A stretch of DNA of 5,069 nucleotides. Source: an uncultured Chloroflexota bacterium (lineage in GTDB: Bacteria > Chloroflexota > Anaerolineae > Anaerolineales > Anaerolineaceae). Below the pieces are notes generated by a model, which was not told where the DNA came from, ran no database searches, and saw nothing but the letters and a program-made list of their open reading frames with translations. Every line of letters begins with the position of its first letter. Within the stretch, counting starts at the first letter, position 1. The translations under genes were made by a program, and so were the position numbers. The stretch is taken from positions 1-5,069 of the forward strand of contig CADBKS010000204.1 of NCBI GenBank assembly GCA_902795255.1, written 5' to 3'. Positions 1 through 5,069 of this stretch are shown here, piece by piece.

Positions 1-645
1 GACGATCTTTCCCGTTTCCAGCACGTAACCGCGGTCGGCAACCGAAAGCGCTGCCTGCGCGTTCTGTTCCACCAGCAAAATCGTCGTTCCCTCTTTGTGC
101 AGGCTTTTGATGATGTCAAAGATCTGTTCCACCAGGATCGGGGCCAGCCCCATGGAGGGTTCGTCCATCATCATAAGGTGCGGTTTGCTCATCAGGGCCC
201 GGCCCATGGCCAGCATCTGCTGTTCACCGCCGGAAAGCGTCCCGCCGATCTGGGTGCGGCGTTCCTTCAGCCGCGGGAAGAGCGTGAAGACACGTTCCTT
301 TTCGGCGTCCATATCGATGTTTTTGGCCGTATAAGCGCCCATCTCCAGATTTTCCTCGACCGTCAGCTGCAGGAAGATGCGGCGTCCTTCCGGGCACATG
401 GCCAGGCCGCGTTCCACGACCTTATGCGGGGGGATCTTATCGATCGGGGAGTCCATGAAGCTGATGGAGCCGGTGCGGCTGCGCAGCAGACCCGCGACCG
501 TATTCAGCGTTGTGGATTTTCCCGCCCCGTTCGCGCCGATCAGGGTCACGATCTCGCCTTCTTCCACATGGAAAGAAATTCCCTTGATCGCGTGGATGCT
601 GCCGTAATAAACGTTGATGTCATCGACTTTCAGGATCGTACTCAT
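1..645 (-). CDS. livF: Branched-chain amino acid ABC transporter ATP-binding protein LivF (3' end cut by window edge)
   Basis: The second ATPase of the LIV importer; with LivG it hydrolyses ATP at the inner face of the membrane to power LivH/LivM. I translated 215 codons with no stop before the left edge. LivF proteins are usually about 235 residues, so roughly 20 C-terminal residues are missing. Visible motifs are Walker A GANGAGKST (37-45), the PEGRR segment (85-89) typical of LivF where other ABC proteins carry the Q-loop glutamine, signature LSGGEQQ (137-143), Walker B LMMMDEP with catalytic Glu162, and LVEQN (191-195), where Gln194 sits at the usual switch-histidine position, also normal for LivF. 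The ATG at 645 is chosen because AAGGAG lies 7 nt upstream (658-653) and it overlaps the livG stop as ATGA, indicating translational coupling. It is last of the five liv genes seen. No internal damage is seen. Family assignment is secure; the exact substrate is inferred. Confidence 0.95.
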   Translation of the reverse strand, partial: MSTILKVDDINVYYGSIHAIKGISFHVEEGEIVTLIGANGAGKSTTLNTVAGLLRSRTGSISFMDSPIDKIPPHKVVERGLAMCPEGRRIFLQLTVEENLEMGAYTAKNIDMDAEKERVFTLFPRLKERRTQIGGTLSGGEQQMLAMGRALMSKPHLMMMDEPSMGLAPILVEQIFDIIKSLHKEGTTILLVEQNAQAALSVADRGYVLETGKIV

Positions 646-1499
646 GCCGCTGCTCCTTCCTTATGGGACTTGCCGAGATAGGCTTCGATCACGGTCGGGT
701 TCTTCTGGATCTCCGACGGACTGCCTTTCGCGATCACCCGTCCGAAGTTCAGCACGCAGATCCCTTCGCAGACGTTCATGACCAGGTTCATGTCGTGCTC
801 GATCAGGACGACCGCGATCTGGAACATATCGCGGATGCGGCGGATGTTTTCCATCAGGTCCGCGGTCTCGGAGGGGTTCATCCCTGCCGCCGGTTCATCC
901 AGCAGCAGGACCTTCGGCTGCGTCGCCAGTGCGCGGACGATTTCGACCCGGCGCTGTGCGCCGTACGGCAGTGAGCCCGCCCGATGGTCCGCCACATTTT
1001 CCATATCAAAGATCTTCAGCAGTTCGAGCGCCCGCTGATGGGCTTTCTTTTCCTCCCTGAAGTAAAAAGGCAGGCGCAGCAGGCTGCTTGCCAGGCCGTA
1101 CTTCATGGACTGGTCCATCGCGACCAGGATATTTTCCTCGACCGTCAGGTTGGAGAACAGCCGGATGTTCTGGAAAGTCCGGCCGATGCCCGCCCGGCTC
1201 ACCTGAGCCGTCGTCATCCCGTGTGTATCCATCCCGTTCAGCAGGATCGTGCCTGTCGTCGGCTGGTAGACCTTGGTCAGCAGGTTGAAGACGGTGGTCT
1301 TCCCCGCGCCGTTCGGGCCGATCAGGCCCGCGATCTCCGTCCGGCCGATGACCAGGTTGAAGCCCTCCACGGCATGAAGGCCGCCGAAGGTGATCCCCAG
1401 GTTCTTGCATTCCAGCGCGGGCATATCATTGATGTCACGCTCCGGGATCACTGCATTTGAAGGGACCGGTACCAGTCTGCTTCCGTTTGTATTGCTCAT
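642..1499 (-). CDS. livG: Branched-chain amino acid ABC transporter ATP-binding protein LivG
   Basis: The first ATPase of the LIV importer, a cytoplasmic partner of LivF and the permeases. The 285-residue protein has all ABC motifs: Walker A GPNGAGKT (61-68), Q-loop Gln110 in the RTFQNIRLF segment, a LivG-type degenerate signature LPYGAQRR (177-184), Walker B VLLLDEP (197-203) with Glu202, and switch His235 in LIEHD. GRTFQNIRLF and the AAGMNPSE D-loop are characteristic of LivG rather than LivF. The ATG at 1499 has AGGAGGG 7 nt upstream (1513-1507). It gives a polar N-terminal extension of about 27 residues before the ABC core (PALECKNLGITFGG). The internal Met26 has only GGAG at 15 nt, so the longer form is preferred. 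The gene starts 12 nt after livM, with its ribosome site overlapping the livM stop. It ends inside the livF start codon. The C-terminal tail KSHKEGAAA is unremarkable. Confidence 0.96.
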   Translation of the reverse strand: MSNTNGSRLVPVPSNAVIPERDINDMPALECKNLGITFGGLHAVEGFNLVIGRTEIAGLIGPNGAGKTTVFNLLTKVYQPTTGTILLNGMDTHGMTTAQVSRAGIGRTFQNIRLFSNLTVEENILVAMDQSMKYGLASSLLRLPFYFREEKKAHQRALELLKIFDMENVADHRAGSLPYGAQRRVEIVRALATQPKVLLLDEPAAGMNPSETADLMENIRRIRDMFQIAVVLIEHDMNLVMNVCEGICVLNFGRVIAKGSPSEIQKNPTVIEAYLGKSHKEGAAA

Positions 1500-1506
1500 C
1501 CTGTGT

Positions 1507-1513
1507 CCCTCCT
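1507..1513 (-). promoter_or_regulatory. Ribosome binding site that decides the livG start
   Basis: Reads AGGAGGG on the minus strand, 7 nt before the ATG at 1499, and shares two bases with the livM TAG stop (1514-1512). Its strength and spacing favour the longer LivG with its N-terminal extension over the internal Met26. The overlap with the livM stop suggests re-initiation by ribosomes finishing livM. Confidence 0.8.
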
Positions 1514-2462
1514 ATTCTTCTTTATTTCCGCGCAGTTTCGTCCGGATGCGGTCAAACATGACCTTCGATCCGGAGGAATTCGTCAGCAGCGTCGCGGAGA
1601 TGATCGAACCGGTGATATTGCCGAGTCCGCCAAGCACGACCAGCACCAGGATCAGGATCGAGGAGTTGAAGTCAAATTTATTCGCCACGATCGTCGAATA
1701 GTTCATCGCGAAAAGCGCACCGGCAGCCCCGGCCATCGCCGCGGAGATCACGAATGCCGTCATCTTGTAGTGCGTAACGCCGATCCCGACGCTTTCGGCA
1801 GCGATCCGGTTATCGCGGATCGCCATGATCGCGCGCCCGTAACGGCTTTCCACCAGGTGATAGACCACGAAAAGCGTGAGCAGGATCAGGATAAAGCCGG
1901 CGGTGAAGTTCGAGATCTTCTTGATCTTCCCGATCCCCATCGCCCCTTCGATCAGCATCCGTCCGCCGTCAAGGTTCATCCCCTTATCGTTCAGCAGGCG
2001 GAAATGCAGCCCGTATTTGTCAAAACCGAGATAGGTATTGTTGAAAACGCTTTTAATGATCTCACCAAAAGCCAGGGTAACGATCGCCAGATAGTCGCCC
2101 TTCAGGCGCAGCACCGGGATCCCGATCAGGAAACCGACGATGCCCGCAAAGACCGCACCGATCGCCATGGCAATGCCCAGGCGGAGATTCGCGTTGGGGA
2201 CGGATTCGGTCATCATCAGCGCCGCGCAGGTGCCAGTGAAAGCACCGACGCTCATAAAGCCGGCATGGCCCAGGCTCAGTTCGCCGAGGATCCCGACCGT
2301 CAGGTTCAGGGAGATCGCCATCACGATATAAGCACAGATCGGCACCAGCATCCCCTGCATGGAACGATTGGCATGGCCGGTTTTGATCAGTACCGTCATG
2401 ATCCCGTAAGCGGCGATCACCAGGACAAAGGAGAGGATCTTGTTCGTATTATTTCGCTTCAT
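1512..2462 (-). CDS. livM: Branched-chain amino acid ABC transporter permease LivM, apparently lacking the last helix
   Basis: Integral membrane permease that pairs with LivH to form the amino acid channel. Of 316 residues, hydrophobic segments lie near 10-27, 38-59, 69-84, 95-119, 124-140, 187-204, 234-253 and 268-293. Family hallmarks are GELSLGHAGFMSVGAF (60-75), the LRLKGDYLAIVTLAFGEI segment (118-135) and the cytoplasmic coupling loop GRAIMAIRDNRIAAESVGI (209-227) that contacts the ATPases. AAGGAG lies 6 nt before the ATG and overlaps the livH stop, so the two permeases are coupled. Oddity: LivM proteins normally continue after the GGLGxxxG helix with an LPE-LR turn, then a last helix of the YRMLIYGLLLILxxxFRPQGL kind. 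Here the chain goes from ATLLT (290-294) directly into a short basic tail (KVMFDRIRTKLRGNKEE). Function is therefore uncertain although the rest is intact and in frame. Identity as LivM is firm; the missing helix is judged from memory of the family, not an alignment. Confidence 0.93.
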   Translation of the reverse strand: MKRNNTNKILSFVLVIAAYGIMTVLIKTGHANRSMQGMLVPICAYIVMAISLNLTVGILGELSLGHAGFMSVGAFTGTCAALMMTESVPNANLRLGIAMAIGAVFAGIVGFLIGIPVLRLKGDYLAIVTLAFGEIIKSVFNNTYLGFDKYGLHFRLLNDKGMNLDGGRMLIEGAMGIGKIKKISNFTAGFILILLTLFVVYHLVESRYGRAIMAIRDNRIAAESVGIGVTHYKMTAFVISAAMAGAAGALFAMNYSTIVANKFDFNSSILILVLVVLGGLGNITGSIISATLLTNSSGSKVMFDRIRTKLRGNKEE

Positions 2463-2473
2463 ATTCCGCTCCT

Positions 2474-3349
2474 TTATACTTTCTCGTTAACGGTCTTGCC
2501 GAGCAGCCCTGCCGGACGGACCAGCAGGACGATGATCAGCACACTGAAAACGACCGCGTCGGAAAGCTGCGTGGAGATGTAAGCCTTCGCGAAGGTCTCG
2601 ATCACGCCCAGCAGCAGGCCGCCCAGGAACGCACCCGGGATCGAACCGATCCCGCCGAACACGGCAGCCGTGAAGGCCTTGATGCCGGGCATAGAGCCGG
2701 TGGTCGGCACCAGCGTCGGATAAGCCGAGCAGAGCAGCACACCCGCGACCGCTGCCAGGCCGGAGCCGATAGCAAAGGTCATGGAGATCGTGCTGTCGAC
2801 GTCGATGCCCATCAGTTGGGCAGCGCCCTTATCTTCAGAGCAGGCCCGCATGGCCTTGCCCTTTTTGGTGTTCCCGGTGAACCAGGTCAGCGCGCCCATG
2901 ATCACCAGACAGACGGCGACCGTCAGCAGCGTCACGTAGGAGATCGTCAGTTCCCCCAGCTGCAGCTTGCCGTTGCCGATGACAGAAGGAAAGACCTTCG
3001 GAGAAGAAGTCCAGAGCAGCAGCGCGCCGTTCTGCAGGAAGTAGCTGACCCCGATCGCCGTGATCAGCACCGCGAGCGACGCAGCCTGACGCAGCGGCTT
3101 GTAAGCCAGCCGTTCGATGACGATGCCGAGGACCGTACAGACGATCATGGCCAGGATCACCCCAACGACCGGCGGCAGATTGAAGCGCATCATGGCAAAG
3201 AAACAAATATAACTTCCCACCATGATCACGTCCCCATGGGCGAAGTTCAGCATTTTTGCGATCCCGTAAACCATGGTGTAGCCCAACGCGATGATCGCGT
3301 AAATGCTGCCCAGGCTGAGACCGCTGATCAGGAAACTAAGAAACCGCAT
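2474..3349 (-). CDS. livH: Branched-chain amino acid ABC transporter permease LivH
   Basis: Integral membrane permease partner of LivM. It has 291 residues, the usual LivH length. The strongly conserved N-terminal block SLGSIYAIIALGYTMVYGI (12-30) followed by MLNFAHGDVIMVGSY (33-47) is diagnostic. The coupling loop KGKAMRACSEDKGAAQLMGI (163-182) is the EAA-type contact with the ATPases. MPGIKAFTAAVFGGIGSIPGA (220-240) and the last helix ending LLVRPAGLLGK (275-285) are complete. Hydrophobic segments lie near 4-30, 41-54, 60-78, 90-112, 137-157, 188-209, 225-250 and 265-283. The ATG at 3349 is preceded by GGGAGGTGA, whose GGAGG core sits 9 nt upstream. The gene is separated from livK by a structured 126-nt gap but from livM by only 11 nt, so its expression probably depends on read-through from livK. 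Nothing is missing or broken. Confidence 0.96.
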   Translation of the reverse strand: MRFLSFLISGLSLGSIYAIIALGYTMVYGIAKMLNFAHGDVIMVGSYICFFAMMRFNLPPVVGVILAMIVCTVLGIVIERLAYKPLRQAASLAVLITAIGVSYFLQNGALLLWTSSPKVFPSVIGNGKLQLGELTISYVTLLTVAVCLVIMGALTWFTGNTKKGKAMRACSEDKGAAQLMGIDVDSTISMTFAIGSGLAAVAGVLLCSAYPTLVPTTGSMPGIKAFTAAVFGGIGSIPGAFLGGLLLGVIETFAKAYISTQLSDAVVFSVLIIVLLVRPAGLLGKTVNEKV

Positions 3350-3374
3350 TCGTGTTCACCTCCCAGGAGAATTT

Positions 3375-3426
3375 CCGGTACCTGCCTCCGGCCGGGAAAC
3401 CTTTTCCCAACGGGGGCCGGCACCGG
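3375..3426 (-). other. Large foldable inverted-repeat element upstream of livH
   Basis: In minus-strand RNA the outer arms CCGGUGCC (3426-3419) and GGUACCGG (3382-3375) form 8 pairs. One is a G-U wobble that would be a C-A mismatch on the plus strand, which favours a role in the minus-strand transcript. Inside are GGCC/GGCC (3420-3417 region with 3393-3390, partly competing with the outer arm) and a tight hairpin GGGAAA-AGG-TTTCCC (3408-3394). There is no U-tract after it, so it is not a terminator. It ends about 12 nt before the livH ribosome site. It could be an mRNA-processing or stabilising structure. It does not match any riboswitch I know. Role is inference. Confidence 0.45.
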
Positions 3427-3453
3427 AAAAGAGGGGGAAGGATCCCCCCTCTT
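3427..3453 (-). terminator. Terminator-like hairpin between livK and livH (probable partial terminator)
   Basis: On the minus strand AAGAGGGGG (3453-3445) pairs perfectly with CCCCCTCTT (3437-3429) across a 7-nt loop. The run ends in four T (3430-3427), two of them in the stem. It starts 22 nt after the livK stop. The G/C-rich 9-bp stem is strong but the U-tract is short, so partial termination or protection of the livK 3' end is expected. This would give more binding protein than permease. The structure is read directly; its strength is inferred. Confidence 0.65.
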
Positions 3454-3475
3454 ACTCCGGCGATCAATTCATAAA

Positions 3476-4606
3476 TTAGTCAAGACCGGCGTATGCACCG
3501 TCTTTAATGATCATACCCTTCGGGGCTTTGTTCACGGCACCTTCGGACCAGGTCATGTTTTCACCGGTGACACCGTTGAAAGTGAAGGTCTTGAAGGTTT
3601 CGATCAGGGCATCGTTGATCTCTTCCGCGCTCATATCGGCAGTGACGCCGGCAGCTTCGCAGGCTTCGGCCAGGGCGTAAACGACGTCGTAGGCATCCGC
3701 GGCGAACTGGTTCGGGATCTCACCGAAGCGTTCCTGATATTTTGCAACGAAAGCGGCGGTCTTCTCATCGGTGGAGTCAGCATTGAACGGGGTCAGGAGG
3801 ATGACGCCTTCAGCCAGGGAAGCATCGAAACCTTCCATCGCCAGGATGCCGTCCATACCGTCGACACCGAAGAAGATCGGGGCATAACCCGCGGCGTTGG
3901 CCTGGGCAAGGATCAGGGAAGCCGGAGTGTAGTACATCGGCAGGAAGACAAGTTCGGCACCCTTTTCCTGGGCATCGGCGATCTGAACAGAGAAGTCGGT
4001 ATCGTTGCCGTCGGAGAAGGTGGTGTCGGAAACAACTTCCAGACCCAGTTTTTCAGCTTCGGCCATGAAGGTGTCATAAACACCCTTGGAGTAAACATCG
4101 TCGTTCTTCCAGATCACGGCGACCTTGGAGGCCAGACCCTTGTTGACGATGTAGGCCGCGGAGGCGGAACCCTGGTTCGGGTCGGTGAAGCACATCTGCA
4201 GGACGTTGTCTTTGCCGTCGATGACAGCGGTGGAGGAAGCGGACGGGGTCATACCGAAAACGCGTTCTTCCATGTTCAGTTCGGAGGTGGCTTCAGCCGG
4301 TTTGGAGGTGACAGAGCTCATGGAGACCTGCATACCCCAGTCCAGGAGAGCGTTGAAAGCGTTGACAGCCTTTTCAGCGTCGTGGGCGTCGTCTTCATAC
4401 TTCAGTTCGAACTGCAGGCCGCCGAGAGCGTTGACTTCTTCGACAGCGATCGCAGCCGCGTTGGCGACAGCATTGCCGTAGATCGCAGCGCCGCCGGTCA
4501 GAGGGCCGGTACCGCCGATCTTGATCGCATCCTGCGCGAATACGCCGGAAACACACACAGCCATCATCAGGACAGCCAGTACAACAGAGAACAGTTTCTT
4601 ATTCAT
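3476..4606 (-). CDS. livK: Branched-chain amino acid ABC transporter substrate-binding protein (LivK/LivJ type)
   Basis: Extracytoplasmic binding protein that captures leucine/isoleucine/valine-type amino acids and delivers them to LivHM. It has 376 residues, a normal length. The N-terminus is a signal peptide: MNKK, a hydrophobic core (5-20) and a signal peptidase I site after VFA (22-24). The mature protein opens with IKIGGTGPLTGGAAIYGNAV (28-47), the classic type I periplasmic-binding fold start. AVEEVNALGG (54-63), TPSASS (120-125, at the usual ligand-contacting loop) and CFTDPNQGSASAAYI (139-153) follow, and the second lobe carries VAVIWKNDDVYSKG (162-175). Cys18 has Val at -1 and Met at -3, a poor lipobox, so membrane anchoring is unclear. 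The ATG at 4606 has AAGGAG 7 nt upstream across a run of seven T. It is the first gene of the operon, just after the terminator of an unrelated gene. Substrate is inferred from family; related proteins can bind other amino acids, amides or urea. Confidence 0.94.
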   Translation of the reverse strand: MNKKLFSVVLAVLMMAVCVSGVFAQDAIKIGGTGPLTGGAAIYGNAVANAAAIAVEEVNALGGLQFELKYEDDAHDAEKAVNAFNALLDWGMQVSMSSVTSKPAEATSELNMEERVFGMTPSASSTAVIDGKDNVLQMCFTDPNQGSASAAYIVNKGLASKVAVIWKNDDVYSKGVYDTFMAEAEKLGLEVVSDTTFSDGNDTDFSVQIADAQEKGAELVFLPMYYTPASLILAQANAAGYAPIFFGVDGMDGILAMEGFDASLAEGVILLTPFNADSTDEKTAAFVAKYQERFGEIPNQFAADAYDVVYALAEACEAAGVTADMSAEEINDALIETFKTFTFNGVTGENMTWSEGAVNKAPKGMIIKDGAYAGLD

Positions 4607-4667
4607 AAAAAAACTCCTTCCAAATAATTGCAGCAGGAATCAAAAATTCTGCCGTTTTTACCTTATC
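4607..4667 (-). promoter_or_regulatory. livK leader and presumed promoter region
   Basis: AT-rich stretch between the upstream terminator and livK, the only non-coding place for a promoter of the liv operon in this window. I find no convincing pair of -35 and -10 boxes. TTGATA on the minus strand, overlapping the terminator U-tract, and AATTAT near 4628-4623 are single weak matches without a partner at 16-18 nt. TTTTTGAT occurs twice, 26 nt apart. The ribosome site AAGGAG (4619-4614) is clear. Confidence 0.35.
4633..4652. repeat. Imperfect palindrome in the livK leader
   Basis: GCAGGAAT (4633-4640) and ATTCTGC (4646-4652) are inverted copies with one extra G, separated by CAAAA. It lies 27 nt before the livK start codon. 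It could be an operator for a dimeric regulator or a small leader hairpin, but it is short enough to arise by chance. No known regulator box is recognised. Confidence 0.3.
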
Positions 4668-4697
4668 AAAAAAGAGCCCTGCCGGATAAGCAGGGCT
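4668..4697 (-). terminator. Rho-independent terminator of the upstream gene
   Basis: Minus strand AGCCCTGC (4697-4690) and GCAGGGCT (4682-4675) form a perfect 8-bp stem with a 7-nt loop, followed by C and six T (4673-4668). It begins 8 nt after the TAA of the gene at 4706, so it closes that transcript and isolates it from the liv operon. The plus-strand side has no good T-run. Confidence 0.9.
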
Positions 4698-4705
4698 GCT
4701 GTTGT

Positions 4706-5069
4706 TTAGCCTGTTATGTCTGTGTTTCCGGATACTTTCTGCATCTTCACATATCCTGTTGGATTGTTTCCCCACAGCACGAAATTCTGATTGGATCCAG
4801 CATCGCAGAAATATACCTTGAAGCTGTCCGGCACGTTATCCGAACTATGCGCTGCAACGAATGTATCGTATGCATCGAACACTAAATCGATCGTGTATTG
4901 GTTGTATCCAAGGTCTGATTCAGCGATCTGCGCCCATGAAGCTTTCCCTACTTCTGCAATCTGGAAAAAATGCATGTAAACTCTCTGTGCAGGCAGTGTG
5001 TTGAAGCCAGGATATGGATCAACGCCTCTCATATCGATATTGTTTTTCTGGATATACCAGGCTACCTTT
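4706..5069 (-). CDS. Hypothetical protein, 3' end only (start beyond window)
   Basis: The frame is open from the right edge to a TAA at 4708-4706, giving the last 120 residues. Met at 5032 is internal: the frame continues upstream without a stop (ending KVAWYIQKNNID before it) and there is no reason to start there. I do not recognise the family. The fragment is soluble-looking, rich in aromatic residues (for example WYIQ, YMHFF, YNQYTIDLVFDAYDTF, FKVYF, FVLWG), with one Cys and no membrane segment. The alternating polar and aromatic pattern towards the end would suit a beta-rich domain, but that is weak inference. GC is about 46% over 4741-5040 by hand count, lower than in the liv genes, and both Arg codons noted are AGA. 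Followed by its own terminator, it is not part of the liv operon. Confidence 0.75.
   Translation of the reverse strand, partial: KVAWYIQKNNIDMRGVDPYPGFNTLPAQRVYMHFFQIAEVGKASWAQIAESDLGYNQYTIDLVFDAYDTFVAAHSSDNVPDSFKVYFCDAGSNQNFVLWGNNPTGYVKMQKVSGNTDITG

Noticed and set aside
97..681. A plus-strand open frame of 194 codons at the left edge
   Set aside because: It is the reverse reading of livF, whose minus-strand translation has every ABC ATPase motif.
1503..2582. A 359-codon plus-strand open frame opposite livM
   Set aside because: Low-complexity, D/H/Q/R-rich translation with no domain, fully antisense to livM. Shadow of the real gene.
3375..3426. Riboswitch or T-box upstream of livH
   Set aside because: No conserved core such as a T-box antiterminator sequence, and the region is too short; only simple inverted repeats are seen.
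642..4606. Urea or short-chain amide transporter (Urt/Fmd) instead of Liv
   Set aside because: Gene order alone would allow it, but LivK, LivG and LivF carry Liv-style sequence blocks and no urease or amidase gene is near. It is not fully excluded for substrate.
2816..4627. A 603-codon plus-strand open frame opposite livK and livH
   Set aside because: It runs antisense to two clear genes, its product is full of Asp, Gly, His and Gln typical of reverse-strand reading of biased codons, and it has no recognisable domain. It is a shadow.
4706..5032. A complete 108-residue small protein starting at the Met at 5032
   Set aside because: The frame stays open upstream to the window edge, so the Met is most likely internal to a larger protein.
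1..5069. CRISPR array, insertion sequence, tRNA or rRNA
   Set aside because: No regularly spaced repeats, transposase, terminal inverted repeats or structural RNA were seen on either strand.

Overview
The window holds most of a branched-chain amino acid (LIV/HAAT-type) ABC importer operon, read entirely on the minus strand. Its order is livK (substrate-binding protein), livH and livM (permeases), livG and livF (ATPases). An unrelated gene of unknown function lies upstream and is cut by the right edge. Moderately high GC (about 60-70% in lines sampled inside the liv genes), strong AGGAGG-type ribosome sites before every gene and compact U-tract hairpin terminators suggest a Gram-positive, clostridia-like bacterium. 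The style of the proteins fits this too. This placement is inference; no taxonomic marker is present.

Layout from right to left, in the direction of transcription. At 5069-4706 is the 3' end of an unrecognised gene, about 46% GC and so clearly lower than its neighbours. It is closed by a rho-independent terminator at 4697-4668. A short AT-rich leader (4667-4607) with an imperfect palindrome precedes livK (4606-3476). A 126-nt gap (3475-3350) holds a terminator-like hairpin just after livK and a second, larger foldable element before livH. Then come livH (3349-2474), livM (2462-1512), livG (1499-642) and livF (645 to beyond the left edge). The last four are packed with gaps of 11 and 12 nt and a 4-nt ATGA overlap, so they are almost certainly co-transcribed and translationally coupled.

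How the genes work together: LivK captures the amino acid outside the cytoplasmic membrane. LivH and LivM form the membrane channel, and LivG and LivF are the ATPase pair that drives uptake. The partial read-through expected at the livK-livH hairpin would give more binding protein than membrane complex, which is the usual stoichiometry.

No new biological system is visible. The points most worth a second look are four. LivM seems to lack the last transmembrane helix usual for its family, with a suggestive out-of-frame remnant at the junction. The livK-livH gap is structured. LivK has a signal peptide without a proper lipobox. The upstream gene differs in composition and is unidentified. The long plus-strand reading frames are antisense shadows of the liv genes.
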